From positions 95,197 through 159,196 of the forward strand of contig QPMI01000679.1 of the NCBI GenBank assembly GCA_004431415.1: a stretch of 64,000 nucleotides of DNA. Direction: 5' to 3'. The DNA is from Cyanophora paradoxa. Lineage: Eukaryota > Glaucocystophyceae > Cyanophorales > Cyanophoraceae. Position numbers and translations under genes: made by a program. Within the stretch, counting starts at the first letter, position 1. Each line of letters begins with the position of its first letter. Positions 42,301 through 55,194 of this stretch are shown here, piece by piece. A model generated the notes under the pieces. It saw nothing but the letters and a program-made list of their open reading frames with translations, had not been told where the DNA came from and searched no databases.

Positions 42301-44239
42301 GAAGAAGCTTCTTCGGAAGTGCAACGCGTACGGAGGCAACAGGGATGTCGGTCGTGGCGGCAAGATTGCAAGCGATGTGCAGGTCCTGCAGGCTGTTCGG
42401 AAGAGCGGCAAGGAGCTTCTTCGCCTTCTTGCAGGGCCGGCAAGCAGCATATCAGTCGGCATTATCTTCTCAGACCTTGTCCGCAAATCGCGTTTTCGGC
42501 GGTGGGCGACAATTGCCAACCAGCTCATATTCAAAGGCCTTGTAGATCTAGCCAAGGCATTCGACGACGAGGAGCACGGCAACGCAAGGCGGGCGCGAGC
42601 AGCGTGGGAGGCCGCGCGGCAAGCAGGTCAAGACCCAGGCCCGGCTCCCGAACAGGCGCCAAGTCCAATGGAGGTTCGACTACCCCCCCCTCCAACCCCC
42701 CCTCCCCCTTCGCTACGCGTACCCCCCCCCCCCCGACACGTGGAGCTGATGCGCGTACCCTGCCGTTCTCCACAGGCGTGCCACGAGGCAATGGGAAACC
42801 CTGCCGTTCTCCACCACGAAGCGCCGGCGAACGAGCTCTTCACCCGGCTGCGCATGAAGCCAGAGCTGGCGGTGCGTGCGAGGGGTACGAAGACGACGCC
42901 ACAGAAGGGGTTACTGAACTCTAATTCCGGTGCAGGAGAAATACGGTACAGGTCGCGCAGCGGAGAACAGCTTTCAGGCTCTGAAGCAAGTGGCTGCAGT
43001 GCTGGAACAGATGGGCTCCAAGTCAGATGTTCTAACACACCGGATGCTGAATGGGGGCAACGACTCTGGAGAGGAGTACCCCGAGGTGGACGAACTCGGC
43101 GCGACGGCATACAGGAGAACTACACGGAAAGTCCAACAGGTACGAGCAACGGTTATCGCAAATGCTCAAGCTCACGAGAAACTCAGCCAAACGGCGCGGG
43201 ACAATTGGTCGATGTGGACATCGATGTTGAGGCGTATGTGCCTCCGCCATACACGAGGCGAAACAAGCCTCTATGGCTAGGCACACCTGAGCGGCCTATT
43301 CCGACACCCATCCTGTCCTGCTTGTACAGACGGTCCGCGTACCCCCTTCTCTTTTCTTTCTTTTCCTTTGTTTCTTTTCCTTCTTATTTCCCTTCTCCCG
43401 CTGAACGTGCTCTGACTTGGGCGCGTCGCAGCGTGGCGAACACCGAGAACCGATACTTCAACGCGCTGAGCAATACCCTGAAGGCGAAACTGCACTGGTT
43501 CCCTGCAATGTCACGGGAGGAAGGAGGCTCCAGATCGGTACGGGGGAGCATCGCCGTGGTCGCAACCGCGATACGGGACGCGAGGGCAGCGAGCCCCGCA
43601 GCACGTGCGTACGTCGAGAAGCTGGCTCGCCTACCGCCAAACGACGGTGCACTGGAGTGCACGGCCACGCAAGGTGCCGCGCGCTGCAGCGTCTCCAGTC
43701 AAGTGCACCGGCTTGATGTACCGGGAACAACACCGGAGGCAACAATGGTTATCCTCCGGGGCTTCACCAATCTCGAGTGGGACCACTGGCCGTGCGCCTC
43801 TTCCTTTTTCTACTTGTGGTTTCCTTTTTTCTGTCCATGGATATCAGTAACCACTCTTGCTGATTGCCTCGAGCTCATATATATCACGAGCAGAGTCACC
43901 ATCAAGAGTCACGCCGCTGCATTAGTGCAGGCCCTCCTTCAGCTCTCGGAGCCTGTGCATGATATGACCTTCCACACGACCGCTGGCTCCATCTTCAAGG
44001 CAAGATGCCGAGCTGACCGCGTGCTCGAGATTCTTTTCTCGCCTCGATGGGGTCGGGTGGTATGCGCCGGGCACCACCAGCGCAGCCCAATGGACTGCGC
44101 ACCATTTGTTGCGGTTGCGAAAGAATGGTTCCGCAAGCCGCTAGTGGCCGAGGAGGATCGGTTTGCTGACCCAGGTAGACTAGATGAGCTAGTGGAGCGG
44201 TGCAAGCAGTTTGTAGGGCCGCAGTTGAACTTCCAGTGA
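39399..44239 (+). CDS. Array gene, unit 2
   Basis: Same exon layout as unit 1, offset about +5265 (for example the first clear exon after the minisatellite starts at 40772). The intronic poly-G near 42125 is one uninterrupted run of about 24 G, where other units have a GCGGAGG interruption. One C fewer in the pyrimidine-rich intron near 43343 makes a single 681-codon open frame (42194-44239) run through introns. I take this as accidental, although it shows how close the frames lie. Confidence 0.6.
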
Positions 44240-44662
44240 GCGTAGAGTTCTTGAGCGCCTTGCAATTTTGTGGAGCAAGTCAAATTTCGTCGATGTACCC
44301 CAGAGCCTTCGCTTTTAAGCCACCGAGCCCCCAAGTTTAGGGGGAATGAGTCGGGGGGTACCCCGACCTTCGAAAGTGAGGCGCGCGGCGTCGACGCAAA
44401 GCTCGCGCAAAGCTCGCGCATAGCGCTTCGCAGCGCGCGCGCCGTGCTCAGCCCCGCGGCGCCACGCCCGCCCCGCAGGCGACTTCGCCGCGCCCGCGCA
44501 CGCGAGGAGTACACATCGCTCGCTTCATCGGCTCACCCGCGGCGCCGGCGGCGCGCTAGCTACACGCTTTCGCTTGTCCGAGGTTCACATCATCGAATTC
44601 TGCAGCCGTCGCCCCTTCCTCGGCCGCTGTAAGGCGGCGCGCAGGGATTCGATCTCTCAACC

Positions 44663-47600
44663 ATGGCGTCGCCCGGCGGGCCCAGCGCAAGCAGCTCTGA
44701 GTCAGTAGGTACGTCCCGGAACCGCCCCTCGGACCTGCCTGGGCGCGCTTTCTTCCGATCCTTCTAAAAAGCGTGTTTTCGGAGCGAAATTTTGGCACTA
44801 TGTTCACTATGCCCGCCGGCCGTGGGCTCGGATCTGGCCGGGGCCTTTTTCAAGCGATCGCCGGCGCCGCGTCCGTCGTCCGACGGTTCGCGCTGGCGAT
44901 CGCCCCGGAGTACTCGGTACCAGGGCCTAGCGATCGCCGGAGCGATGAGAAGGCTCTCTGACCGGCGATCGCTTGCGCAGGAGCTGCTTCAAGTTCGTCG
45001 CACCAGCCAACGCCAACGCCTGCAGTGCGTGCCCGCCTCCCGTAGCGCTGCGAGCTTGCTCGCATAGAGATTCTCTATTCAATTGGATCGCTAGATCTGC
45101 CCCGCGCATAGAGCCTTCTCATTGCTCGGCGATCGCTTTGTGTTCGGCGCCATACCCAGCGAGTCCGACCTCTAACAAAGAGCTGCTGGGCCGGCGATCG
45201 CTTCTGGGTTCTCAGTTCTAACGGTCGCCGCGGGCTTGACGTCCACCGCCTTCTCATTGGCCAAGCGATCGCTGCTTTTCGGTGTCTTATGCCCGACTGC
45301 GCAGCATGTCGACCCCAGGAGCACACTCTTTGGGGAGGAAGAGATGGAGTGGACCTCCAGCTCATCTCCCAACCCCCTTCTGGCGGGCCGCGCGGCGGGT
45401 GGTGGCCTCGTGGGCGGCCTCGGGGGCGGCTCCGGCCTTGAGCTTGTCCCCGCCCCTCCCCTCCCCGGGCCCCGCCCCTCCCCCGGCCCCGCCCTCCCCC
45501 GGGCCCGTCCCTCCCCCGGGCCCGCCCCTCCCCCGGGCCCGTCCCTCCCCCGGCCCCGCCCCTCCCCCGGGCCCGCCCCTCCCCCGGGCCCGCCCCTCCC
45601 CCGGGCCCGCCCCTCCCCCGCCCCCCCCCTCCCCCGGCCCCGCCCTCCCCCGGGCCCGCCCCTCCCCCGGGCCCGCCCCTCCCCCGGGCCCGCCCCTCCC
45701 CCGCCCCCCCCCTCCCCCGGCCCCGCCCTCCCCCGGGCCCGTCCCTCCCCCGGCCCCGCCCCTCCCCCGGGCCCGCCCCCCCCCGGCCCTGTCCCTCCCC
45801 TCCCCCGGCCCGGTGCGCGGCGCGGGAGGCGGCGCGGGAGGCGGCGCGGGAGGCGGCGCGGGAGGCGGCGCGGGAGGCGGCACGGGAGGCGGCGCGGCGG
45901 GTGGCGCCCTGGACGGCGCAGCGGGCGGCGACGCTGGTGGCGCTGGCAGAAGGCGACAAGCACATGCACCCTTCGAGATCTGTGCGTTTCTCTGTGAAAT
46001 CTGCACGCCGCCTCTTTGTCTTATCATGTTTGCAGATCTGGACCCCCAAGTGCATTATGTGGAGGACATCATCGTCGACCTGCCCCCTGCCAGATGCTTG
46101 CGTGCACTGCGCAACCTGTTTGTGGGCACAAAGGGAGCGTTTCGAGGCCCCAAATTTCAGAGTTGTGTTGATTGGCTTGATGAGGTGCTCTGCAGCTCAA
46201 AGAATTGATCGAATGGAATCTAAGACCAACTTATCCAGGTGACAGAAGCGGCTCGGCAAGCTCAGGCGAACGCTTGTCGGTTGCAGTTTCGAGGTGAACC
46301 AGCAAAGAACCGGACACGGACACTGGAGGATCTCCATGCTCTGAAGCACTTCATGAGCACTGTGCGTCCTCGATCTTCTTTAGCTTGAGATTCGCCATGA
46401 GATACTGCATTTAGGTCGCACTCGAATCGCCAAGCCTTCAGCGCACCGGTCCCGACCCTCATCCAGATGCTGATATAGCTGCTGGCGACAAGGAAGATAC
46501 CTCAAGCTCTTCTCAACTCGATGAGCTCATTGATATGGACGTAAGCATCTATCTATCTTGGCCAGTTGAAGCACGGCACTCACTGCAGGCACAGTGTGCA
46601 TTTCTGGGCCTTGGCGTGCCAGGGGCGCACGGTGAGTTTGCAGTGGATACGGACCTTCGAGCCAGGCACTACGACTGGCTAAAGGCCCGGGTGACGAGCT
46701 TCTATACCAACAAGATCTACATCCGTGAGAGACGACTGCGAGAGATAGATCTGGCACGTGTCCATGCCAGCTTGCCTCGTGCTTCTTCTGCTTACTTGCT
46801 GCCCGGTCAGGTCATCTTGTCTCTGGACTTTCAGGAGGGCAAGGATGACACAAGTACTAGCGATGACAAACGATCATACGCTGTTGAATCGAAGATGTTC
46901 CTATCGCTCTGGATAGAGGTGTTCTTCTACGGGCGATCGAGCAATTCATCACTCGATTTCTACAGTACGTCCCCTTCAAATCACTGCATTCTATTTTGAA
47001 AACCGAAATGTGATGCAGCCCCTGATGATGGCGAGATCCGCTCAGCTGCTGCTGTGCTCACACAGCTTCTGGCCCTGCGGCCAGGAGACGCTGAGTTGGA
47101 CCGTGAGCCTGCACGGGCACAAGGTCTTGCAAATGCTTTCATGGAGGTGCACGATGCTTTCATGCTCTGTCTTTTCGTAACATGTTCTTAATTTTATATT
47201 AGGTCACAAACGGACAGTCTGAAATCAACCTTCTGCGTATGCAAGCGACTCTCGGGCTCAGCCAGCAAGCAATGTACCTTGGCACGAAGGAAGAAATGAA
47301 GGGCCAGTTCCGCAGTCTCGCTCAATCAGTGCACGCAGCACAGCAGCAGACACGGGAAGGCGAATCACTCCAGCTGTGGTATGCATCCGGGGGGGGGGGG
47401 GGGCGGAGGGGGGGTAAAGTTTTTTTTCTTACCAATGGCGACGCAGGCTTCATGCATGTGTGGAGCTTGCAGCAGCAGCTGCAGAGGCCGCGTTGGTGGA
47501 AGAGTTGCCACGTGGGAAAGGGCGGAAGCGCAAGGCGCAGGACGATCTCGTGTCGTACCCGGAGGTGAAGAAGCTTCTTCGGAAGTGCAACGCGTACGGA

Positions 47601-49506
47601 GGCAACAGGGATGTCGGTCGTGGCGGCAAGATTGCAAGCGATGTGCAGGTCCTGCAGGCTGTTCGGAAGAGCGGCAAGGAGCTTCTTCGCCTTCTTGCAG
47701 GGCCGGCAAGCAGCATATCAGTCGGCATTATCTTCTCAGACCTTGTCCGCAAATCGCGTTTTCGGCGGTGGGCGACAATTGCCAACCAGCTCATATTCAA
47801 AGGCCTTGTAGATCTAGCCAAGGCATTCGACGACGAGGAGCACGGCAACGCAAGGCGGGCGCGAGCAGCGTGGGAGGCCGCGCGGCAAGCAGGTCAAGAC
47901 CCAGGCCCGGCTCCCGAACAGGCGCCAAGTCCAATGGAGGTTCGACTACCCCCCCCCCCAACCCCCCCTCCCCCTTCGCTACGCGTACCCCCCCCCCCCC
48001 GACACGTGGAGCTGATGCGCGTACCCTGCCGTTCTCCACAGGCGTGCCACGAGGCAATGGGAAACCCTGCCGTTCTCCACCACGAAGCGCCGGCGAACGA
48101 GCTCTTCACCCGGCTGCGCATGAAGCCAGAGCTGGCGGTGCGTGCGAGGGGTACGAAGACGACGCCACAGAAGGGGTTACTGAACTCTAATTCCGGTGCA
48201 GGAGAAATACGGTACAGGTCGCGCAGCGGAGAACAGCTTTCAGGCTCTGAAGCAAGTGGCTGCAGTGCTGGAACAGATGGGCTCCAAGTCAGATGTTCTA
48301 ACACACCGGATGCTGAATGGGGGCAACGACTCTGGAGAGGAGTACCCCGAGGTGGACGAACTCGGCGCGACGGCATACAGGAGAACTACACGGAAAGTCC
48401 AACAGGTACGAGCAACGGTTATCGCAAATGCTCAAGCTCACGAGAAACTCAGCCAAACGGCGCGGGACAATTGGTCGATGTGGACATCGATGTTGAGGCG
48501 TATGTGCCTCCGCCATACACGAGGCGAAACAAGCCTCTATGGCTAGGCACACCTGAGCGGCCTATTCCGACACCCATCCTGTCCTGCTTGTACAGACGGT
48601 CCGCGTACCCCCCTTCTCTTTTCTTTCTTTTCCTTTGTTTCTTTTCCTTCTTATTTCCCTTCTCCCGCTGAACGTGCTCTGACTTGGGCGCGTCGCAGCG
48701 TGGCGAACACCGAGAACCGATACTTCAACGCGCTGAGCAATACCCTGAAGGCGAAACTGCACTGGTTCCCTGCAATGTCACGGGAGGAAGGAGGCTCCAG
48801 ATCGGTACGGGGGAGCATCGCCGTGGTCGCAACCGCGATACGGGACGCGAGGGCAGCGAGCCCCGCAGCACGTGCGTACGTCGAGAAGCTGGCTCGCCTA
48901 CCGCCAAACGACGGTGCACTGGAGTGCACGGCCACGCAAGGTGCCGCGCGCTGCAGCGTCTCCAGTCAAGTGCACCGGCTTGATGTACCGGGAACAACAC
49001 CGGAGGCAACAATGGTTATCCTCCGGGGCTTCACCAATCTCGAGTGGGACCACTGGCCGTGCGCCTCTTCCTTTTTCTACTTGTGGTTTCCTTTTTTCTG
49101 TCCATGGATATCAGTAACCACTCTTGCTGATTGCCTCGAGCTCATATATATCACGAGCAGAGTCACCATCAAGAGTCACGCCGCTGCATTAGTGCAGGCC
49201 CTCCTTCAGCTCTCGGAGCCTGTGCATGATATGACCTTCCACACGACCGCTGGCTCCATCTTCAAGGCAAGATGCCGAGCTGACCGCGTGCTCGAGATTC
49301 TTTTCTCGCCTCGATGGGGTCGGGTGGTATGCGCCGGGCACCACCAGCGCAGCCCAATGGACTGCGCACCATTTGTTGCGGTTGCGAAAGAATGGTTCCG
49401 CAAGCCGCTAGTGGCCGAGGAGGATCGGTTTGCTGACCCAGGTAGACTAGATGAGCTAGTGGAGCGGTGCAAGCAGTTTGTAGGGCCGCAGTTGAACTTC
49501 CAGTGA
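44663..49506 (+). CDS. Array gene, unit 3
   Basis: Same layout as unit 1, offset about +10530. All exon sequences I compared keep the unit 1 lengths, so this copy is structurally intact. The minisatellite differs in length, and the frame ending in the first clear exon stays open from about 45282 through the minisatellite. Confidence 0.6.
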
Positions 49507-49929
49507 GCGTAGAGTTCTTGAGCGCCTTGCAATTTTGTGGAGCAAGTCAAATTTCGTCGATGTACCCCAGAGCCTTCGCTTTTAAGCCACCGAGCCCCCA
49601 AGTTTAGGGGGAATGAGTCGGGGGGTACCCCGACCTTCGAAAGTGAGGCGCGCGGCGTCGACGCAAAGCTCGCGCAAAGCTCGCGCATAGCGCTTCGCAG
49701 CGCGCGCGCCGTGCTCAGCCCCGCGGCGCCACGCCCGCCCCGCAGGCGACTTCGCCGCGCCCGCGCACGCGAGGAGTACACATCGCTCGCTTCATCGGCT
49801 CACCCGCGGCGCCGGCGGCGCGCTAGCTACACGCTTTCGCTTGTCCGAGGTTCACATCATCGAATTCTGCAGCCGTCGCCCCTTCCTCGGCCGCTGTAAG
49901 GCGGCGCGCAGGGATTCGATCTCTCAACC

Positions 49930-52900
49930 ATGGCGTCGCCCGGCGGGCCCAGCGCAAGCAGCTCTGAGTCAGTAGGTACGTCCCGGAACCGCCCCTCGGA
50001 CCTGCCTGGGCGCGCTTTCTTCCGATCCTTCTAAAAAGCGTGTTTTCGGAGCGAAATTTTGGCACTATGTTCACTATGCCCGCCGGCCGTGGGCTCGGAT
50101 CTGGCCGGGGCCTTTTTCAAGCGATCGCCGGCGCCGCGTCCGTCGTCCGACGGTTCGCGCTGGCGATCGCCCCGGAGTACTCGGTACCAGGGCCTAGCGA
50201 TCGCCGGAGCGATGAGAAGGCTCTCTGACCGGCGATCGCTTGCGCAGGAGCTGCTTCAAGTTCGTCGCACCAGCCAACGCCAACGCCTGCAGTGCGTGCC
50301 CGCCTCCCGTAGCGCTGCGAGCTTGCTCGCATAGAGATTCTCTATTCAATTGGATCGCTAGATCTGCCCCGCGCATAGAGCCTTCTCATTGCTCGGCGAT
50401 CGCTTTGTGTTCGGCGCCATACCCAGCGAGTCCGACCTCTAACAAAGAGCTGCTGGGCCGGCGATCGCTTCTGGGTTCTCAGTTCTAACGGTCGCCGCGG
50501 GCTTGACGTCCACCGCCTTCTCATTGGCCAAGCGATCGCTGCTTTTCGGTGTCTTATGCCCGACTGCGCAGCATGTCGACCCCAGGAGCACACTCTTTGG
50601 GAGGAAGAGATGGAGTGGACCTCCAGCTCATCTCCCAACCCCCTTCTGGCGGGCCGCGCGGCGGGTGGTGGCCTCGTGGGCGGCCTCGGGGGCGGCTCCG
50701 GCCTTGAGCTTGTCCCCGCCCCTCCCCTCCCCGGGCCCCGCCCCTCCCCCGGCCCCGCCCCTCCCCCGGGCCCGTCCCTCCCCCGGGCCCGCCCTCCCCC
50801 GGGCCCGTCCCTCCCCCCGGCCCGCCCCTCCCCCGGGCCCGCCCCTCCCCCGGGCCCGCCCCTCCCCCGGGCCCGCCCCTCCCCCGCCCCCCCCCTCCCC
50901 CCGGCCCCGCCCCTCCCCCGGGCCCGCCCCTCCCCCGGGCCCGCCCCTCCCCCGGGCCCGCCCCTCCCCCGCCCCCCCCTCCCCCGGCCCGCCCCTCCCC
51001 CGGGCCCGTCCCTCCCCCCGGCCCCGCCCCTCCCCCGGGCCCGCCCCCCCCCGGCCCTGTCCCTCCCCTCCCCCCGGCCCGGTGCGCGGCGCGGGAGGCG
51101 GCGCGGGAGGCGGCGCGGGAGGCGGCGCGGGAGGCGGCGCGGGAGGCGGCACGGGAGGCGGCGCGGCGGGTGGCGCCCTGGACGGCGCAGCGGGCGGCGA
51201 CGCTGGTGGCGCTGGCAGAAGGCGACAAGCACATGCACCCTTCGAGATCTGTGCGTTTCTCTGTGAAATCTGCACGCCGCCTCTTTGTCTTATCATGTTT
51301 GCAGATCTGGACCCCCAAGTGCATTATGTGGAGGACATCATCGTCGACCTGCCCCTGCCAGATGCTTGCGTGCACTGCGCAACCTGTTTGTGGGCACAAA
51401 GGGAGCGTTTCGAGGCCCCAAATTTCAGAGTTGTGTTGATTGGCTTGATGAGGTGCTCTGCAGCTCAAAGAATTGATCGAATGGAATCTAAGACCAACTT
51501 ATCCAGGTGACAGAAGCGGCTCGGCAAGCTCAGGCGAACGCTTGTCGGTTGCAGTTTCGAGGTGAACCAGCAAAGAACCGGACACGGACACTGGAGGATC
51601 TCCATGCTCTGAAGCACTTCATGAGCACTGTGCGTCCTCGATCTTCTTTAGCTTGAGATTCGCCATGAGATACTGCATTTAGGTCGCACTCGAATCGCCA
51701 AGCCTTCAGCGCACCGGTCCCGACCCTCATCCAGATGCTGATATAGCTGCTGGCGACAAGGAAGATACCTCAAGCTCTTCTCAACTCGATGAGCTCATTG
51801 ATATGGACGTAAGCATCTATCTATCTTGGCCAGTTGAAGCACGGCACTCACTGCAGGCACAGTGTGCATTTCTGGGCCTTGGCGTGCCAGGGGCGCACGG
51901 TGAGTTTGCAGTGGATACGGACCTTCGAGCCAGGCACTACGACTGGCTAAAGGCCCGGGTGACGAGCTTCTATACCAACAAGATCTACATCCGTGAGAGA
52001 CGACTGCGAGAGATAGATCTGGCACGTGTCCATGCCAGCTTGCCTCGTGCTTCTTCTGCTTACTTGCTGCCCGGTCAGGTCATCTTGTCTCTGGACTTTC
52101 AGGAGGGCAAGGATGACACAAGTACTAGCGATGACAAACGATCATACGCTGTTGAATCGAAGATGTTCCTATCGCTCTGGATAGAGGTGTTCTTCTACGG
52201 GCGATCGAGCAATTCATCACTCGATTTCTACAGTACGTCCCCTTCAAATCACTGCATTCTATTTTGAAAACCGAAATGTGATGCAGCCCCTGATGATGGC
52301 GAGATCCGCTCAGCTGCTGCTGTGCTCACACAGCTTCTGGCCCTGCGGCCAGGAGACGCTGAGTTGGACCGTGAGCCTGCACGGGCACAAGGTCTTGCAA
52401 ATGCTTTCATGGAGGTGCACGATGCTTTCATGCTCTGTCTTTTCGTAACATGTTCTTAATTTTATATTAGGTCACAAACGGACAGTCTGAAATCAACCTT
52501 CTGCGTATGCAAGCGACTCTCGGGCTCAGCCAGCAAGCAATGTACCTTGGCACGAAGGAAGAAATGAAGGGCCAGTTCCGCAGTCTCGCTCAATCAGTGC
52601 ACGCAGCACAGCAGCAGACACGGGAAGGCGAATCACTCCAGCTGTGGTATGCATCCGGGGGGGGGGGGGGGGCGGAGGGGGGTAAAGTTTTTTTTCTTAC
52701 CAATGGCGACGCAGGCTTCATGCATGTGTGGAGCTTGCAGCAGCAGCTGCAGAGGCCGCGTTGGTGGAAGAGTTGCCACGTGGGAAAGGGCGGAAGCGCA
52801 AGGCGCAGGACGATCTCGTGTCGTACCCGGAGGTGAAGAAGCTTCTTCGGAAGTGCAACGCGTACGGAGGCAACAGGGATGTCGGTCGTGGCGGCAAGAT

Positions 52901-54771
52901 TGCAAGCGATGTGCAGGTCCTGCAGGCTGTTCGGAAGAGCGGCAAGGAGCTTCTTCGCCTTCTTGCAGGGCCGGCAAGCAGCATATCAGTCGGCATTATC
53001 TTCTCAGACCTTGTCCGCAAATCGCGTTTTCGGCGGTGGGCGACAATTGCCAACCAGCTCATATTCAAAGGCCTTGTAGATCTAGCCAAGGCATTCGACG
53101 ACGAGGAGCACGGCAACGCAAGGCGGGCGCGAGCAGCGTGGGAGGCCGCGCGGCAAGCAGGTCAAGACCCAGGCCCGGCTCCCGAACAGGCGCCAAGTCC
53201 AATGGAGGTTCGACTACCCCCCCCTCCAACCCCCCCTCCCCCTTCGCTACGCGTACCCCCCCCCCCCCGACACGTGGAGCTGATGCGCGTACCCTGCCGT
53301 TCTCCACAGGCGTGCCACGAGGCAATGGGAAACCCTGCCGTTCTCCACCACGAAGCGCCGGCGAACGAGCTCTTCACCCGGCTGCGCATGAAGCCAGAGC
53401 TGGCGGTGCGTGCGAGGGGTACGAAGACGACGCCACAGAAGGGGTTACTGAACTCTAATTCCGGTGCAGGAGAAATACGGTACAGGTCGCGCAGCGGAGA
53501 ACAGCTTTCAGGCTCTGAAGCAAGTGGCTGCAGTGCTGGAACAGATGGGCTCCAAGTCAGATGTTCTAACACACCGGATGCTGAATGGGGCAACGACTCT
53601 GGAGAGGAGTACCCCGAGGTGGACGAACTCGGCGCGACGGCATACAGGAGAACTACACGGAAAGTCCAACAGGTACGAGCAACGGTTATCGCAAATGCTC
53701 AAGCTCACGAGAAACTCAGCCAAACGGCGCGGGACAATTGGTCGATGTGGACATCGATGTTGAGGCGTATGTGCCTCCGCCATACACGAGGCGAAACAAG
53801 CCTCTATGGCTAGGCACACCTGAGCGGCCTATTCCGACACCCATCCTGTCCTGCTTGTACAGACGGTCCGCGTACCCCCCTTCTCTTTTCTTTCTTTTCC
53901 TTTGTTTCTTTTCCTTCTTATTTCCCTTCTCCCGCTGAACGTGCTCTGACTTGGGCGCGTCGCAGCGTGGCGAACACCGAGAACCGATACTTCAACGCGC
54001 TGAGCAATACCCTGAAGGCGAAACTGCACTGGTTCCCTGCAATGTCACGGGAGGAAGGAGGCTCCAGATCGGTACGGGGAGCATCGCCGTGGTCGCAACC
54101 GCGATACGGGACGCGAGGGCAGCGAGCCCCGCAGCACGTGCGTACGTCGAGAAGCTGGCTCGCCTACCGCCAAACGACGGTGCACTGGAGTGCACGGCCA
54201 CGCAAGGTGCCGCGCGCTGCAGCGTCTCCAGTCAAGTGCACCGGCTTGATGTACCGGGAACAACACCGGAGGCAACAATGGTTATCCTCCGGGGCTTCAC
54301 CAATCTCGAGTGGGACCACTGGCCGTGCGCCTCTTCCTTTTTCTACTTGTGGTTTCCTTTTTCTGTCCATGGATATCAGTAACCACTCTTGCTGATTGCC
54401 TCGAGCTCATATATATCACGAGCAGAGTCACCATCAAGAGTCACGCCGCTGCATTAGTGCAGGCCCTCCTTCAGCTCTCGGAGCCTGTGCATGATATGAC
54501 CTTCCACACGACCGCTGGCTCCATCTTCAAGGCAAGATGCCGAGCTGACCGCGTGCTCGAGATTCTTTTCTCGCCTCGATGGGGTCGGGTGGTATGCGCC
54601 GGGCACCACCAGCGCAGCCCAATGGACTGCGCACCATTTGTTGCGGTTGCGAAAGAATGGTTCCGCAAGCCGCTAGTGGCCGAGGAGGATCGGTTTGCTG
54701 ACCCAGGTAGACTAGATGAGCTAGTGGAGCGGTGCAAGCAGTTTGTAGGGCCGCAGTTGAACTTCCAGTGA
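49930..54771 (+). CDS. Array gene, unit 4, with frameshifts
   Basis: Same layout, offset about +15798. One C is lost in the first clear exon (CTGCCCCTGCC near 51350 against CTGCCCCCTGCC), one G in ATGGGGCAACG near 53585, one G near 54076 and one T near 54360. The first two fall in coding exons and shift the frame; they are either inactivating changes or uncorrected sequencing errors. Confidence 0.5.
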
Positions 54772-55194
54772 GCGTAGAGTTCTTGAGCGCCTTGCAATTT
54801 TGTGGAGCAAGTCAAATTTCGTCGATGTACCCCAGAGCCTTCGCTTTTAAGCCACCGAGCCCCAAGTTTAGGGGGGAATGAGTCGGGGGGTACCCCGACC
54901 TTCGAAAGTGAGGCGCGCGGCGTCGACGCAAAGCTCGCGCAAAGCTCGCGCATAGCGCTTCGCAGCGCGCGCGCCGTGCTCAGCCCCGCGGCGCCACGCC
55001 CGCCCCGCAGGCGACTTCGCCGCGCCCGCGCACGCGAGGAGTACACATCGCTCGCTTCATCGGCTCACCCGCGGCGCCGGCGGCGCGCTAGCTACACGCT
55101 TTCGCTTGTCCGAGGTTCACATCATCGAATTCTGCAGCCGTCGCCCCTTCCTCGGCCGCTGTAAGGCGGCGCGCAGGGATTCGATCTCTCAACC

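Noticed and set aside
42194-44239. 681-codon uninterrupted ORF in unit 2
   Set aside because: It runs through stretches that behave as introns in every unit (poly-pyrimidine segment, GTACCCCC donors) and exists only because one C is missing near 43343. Other units break it.
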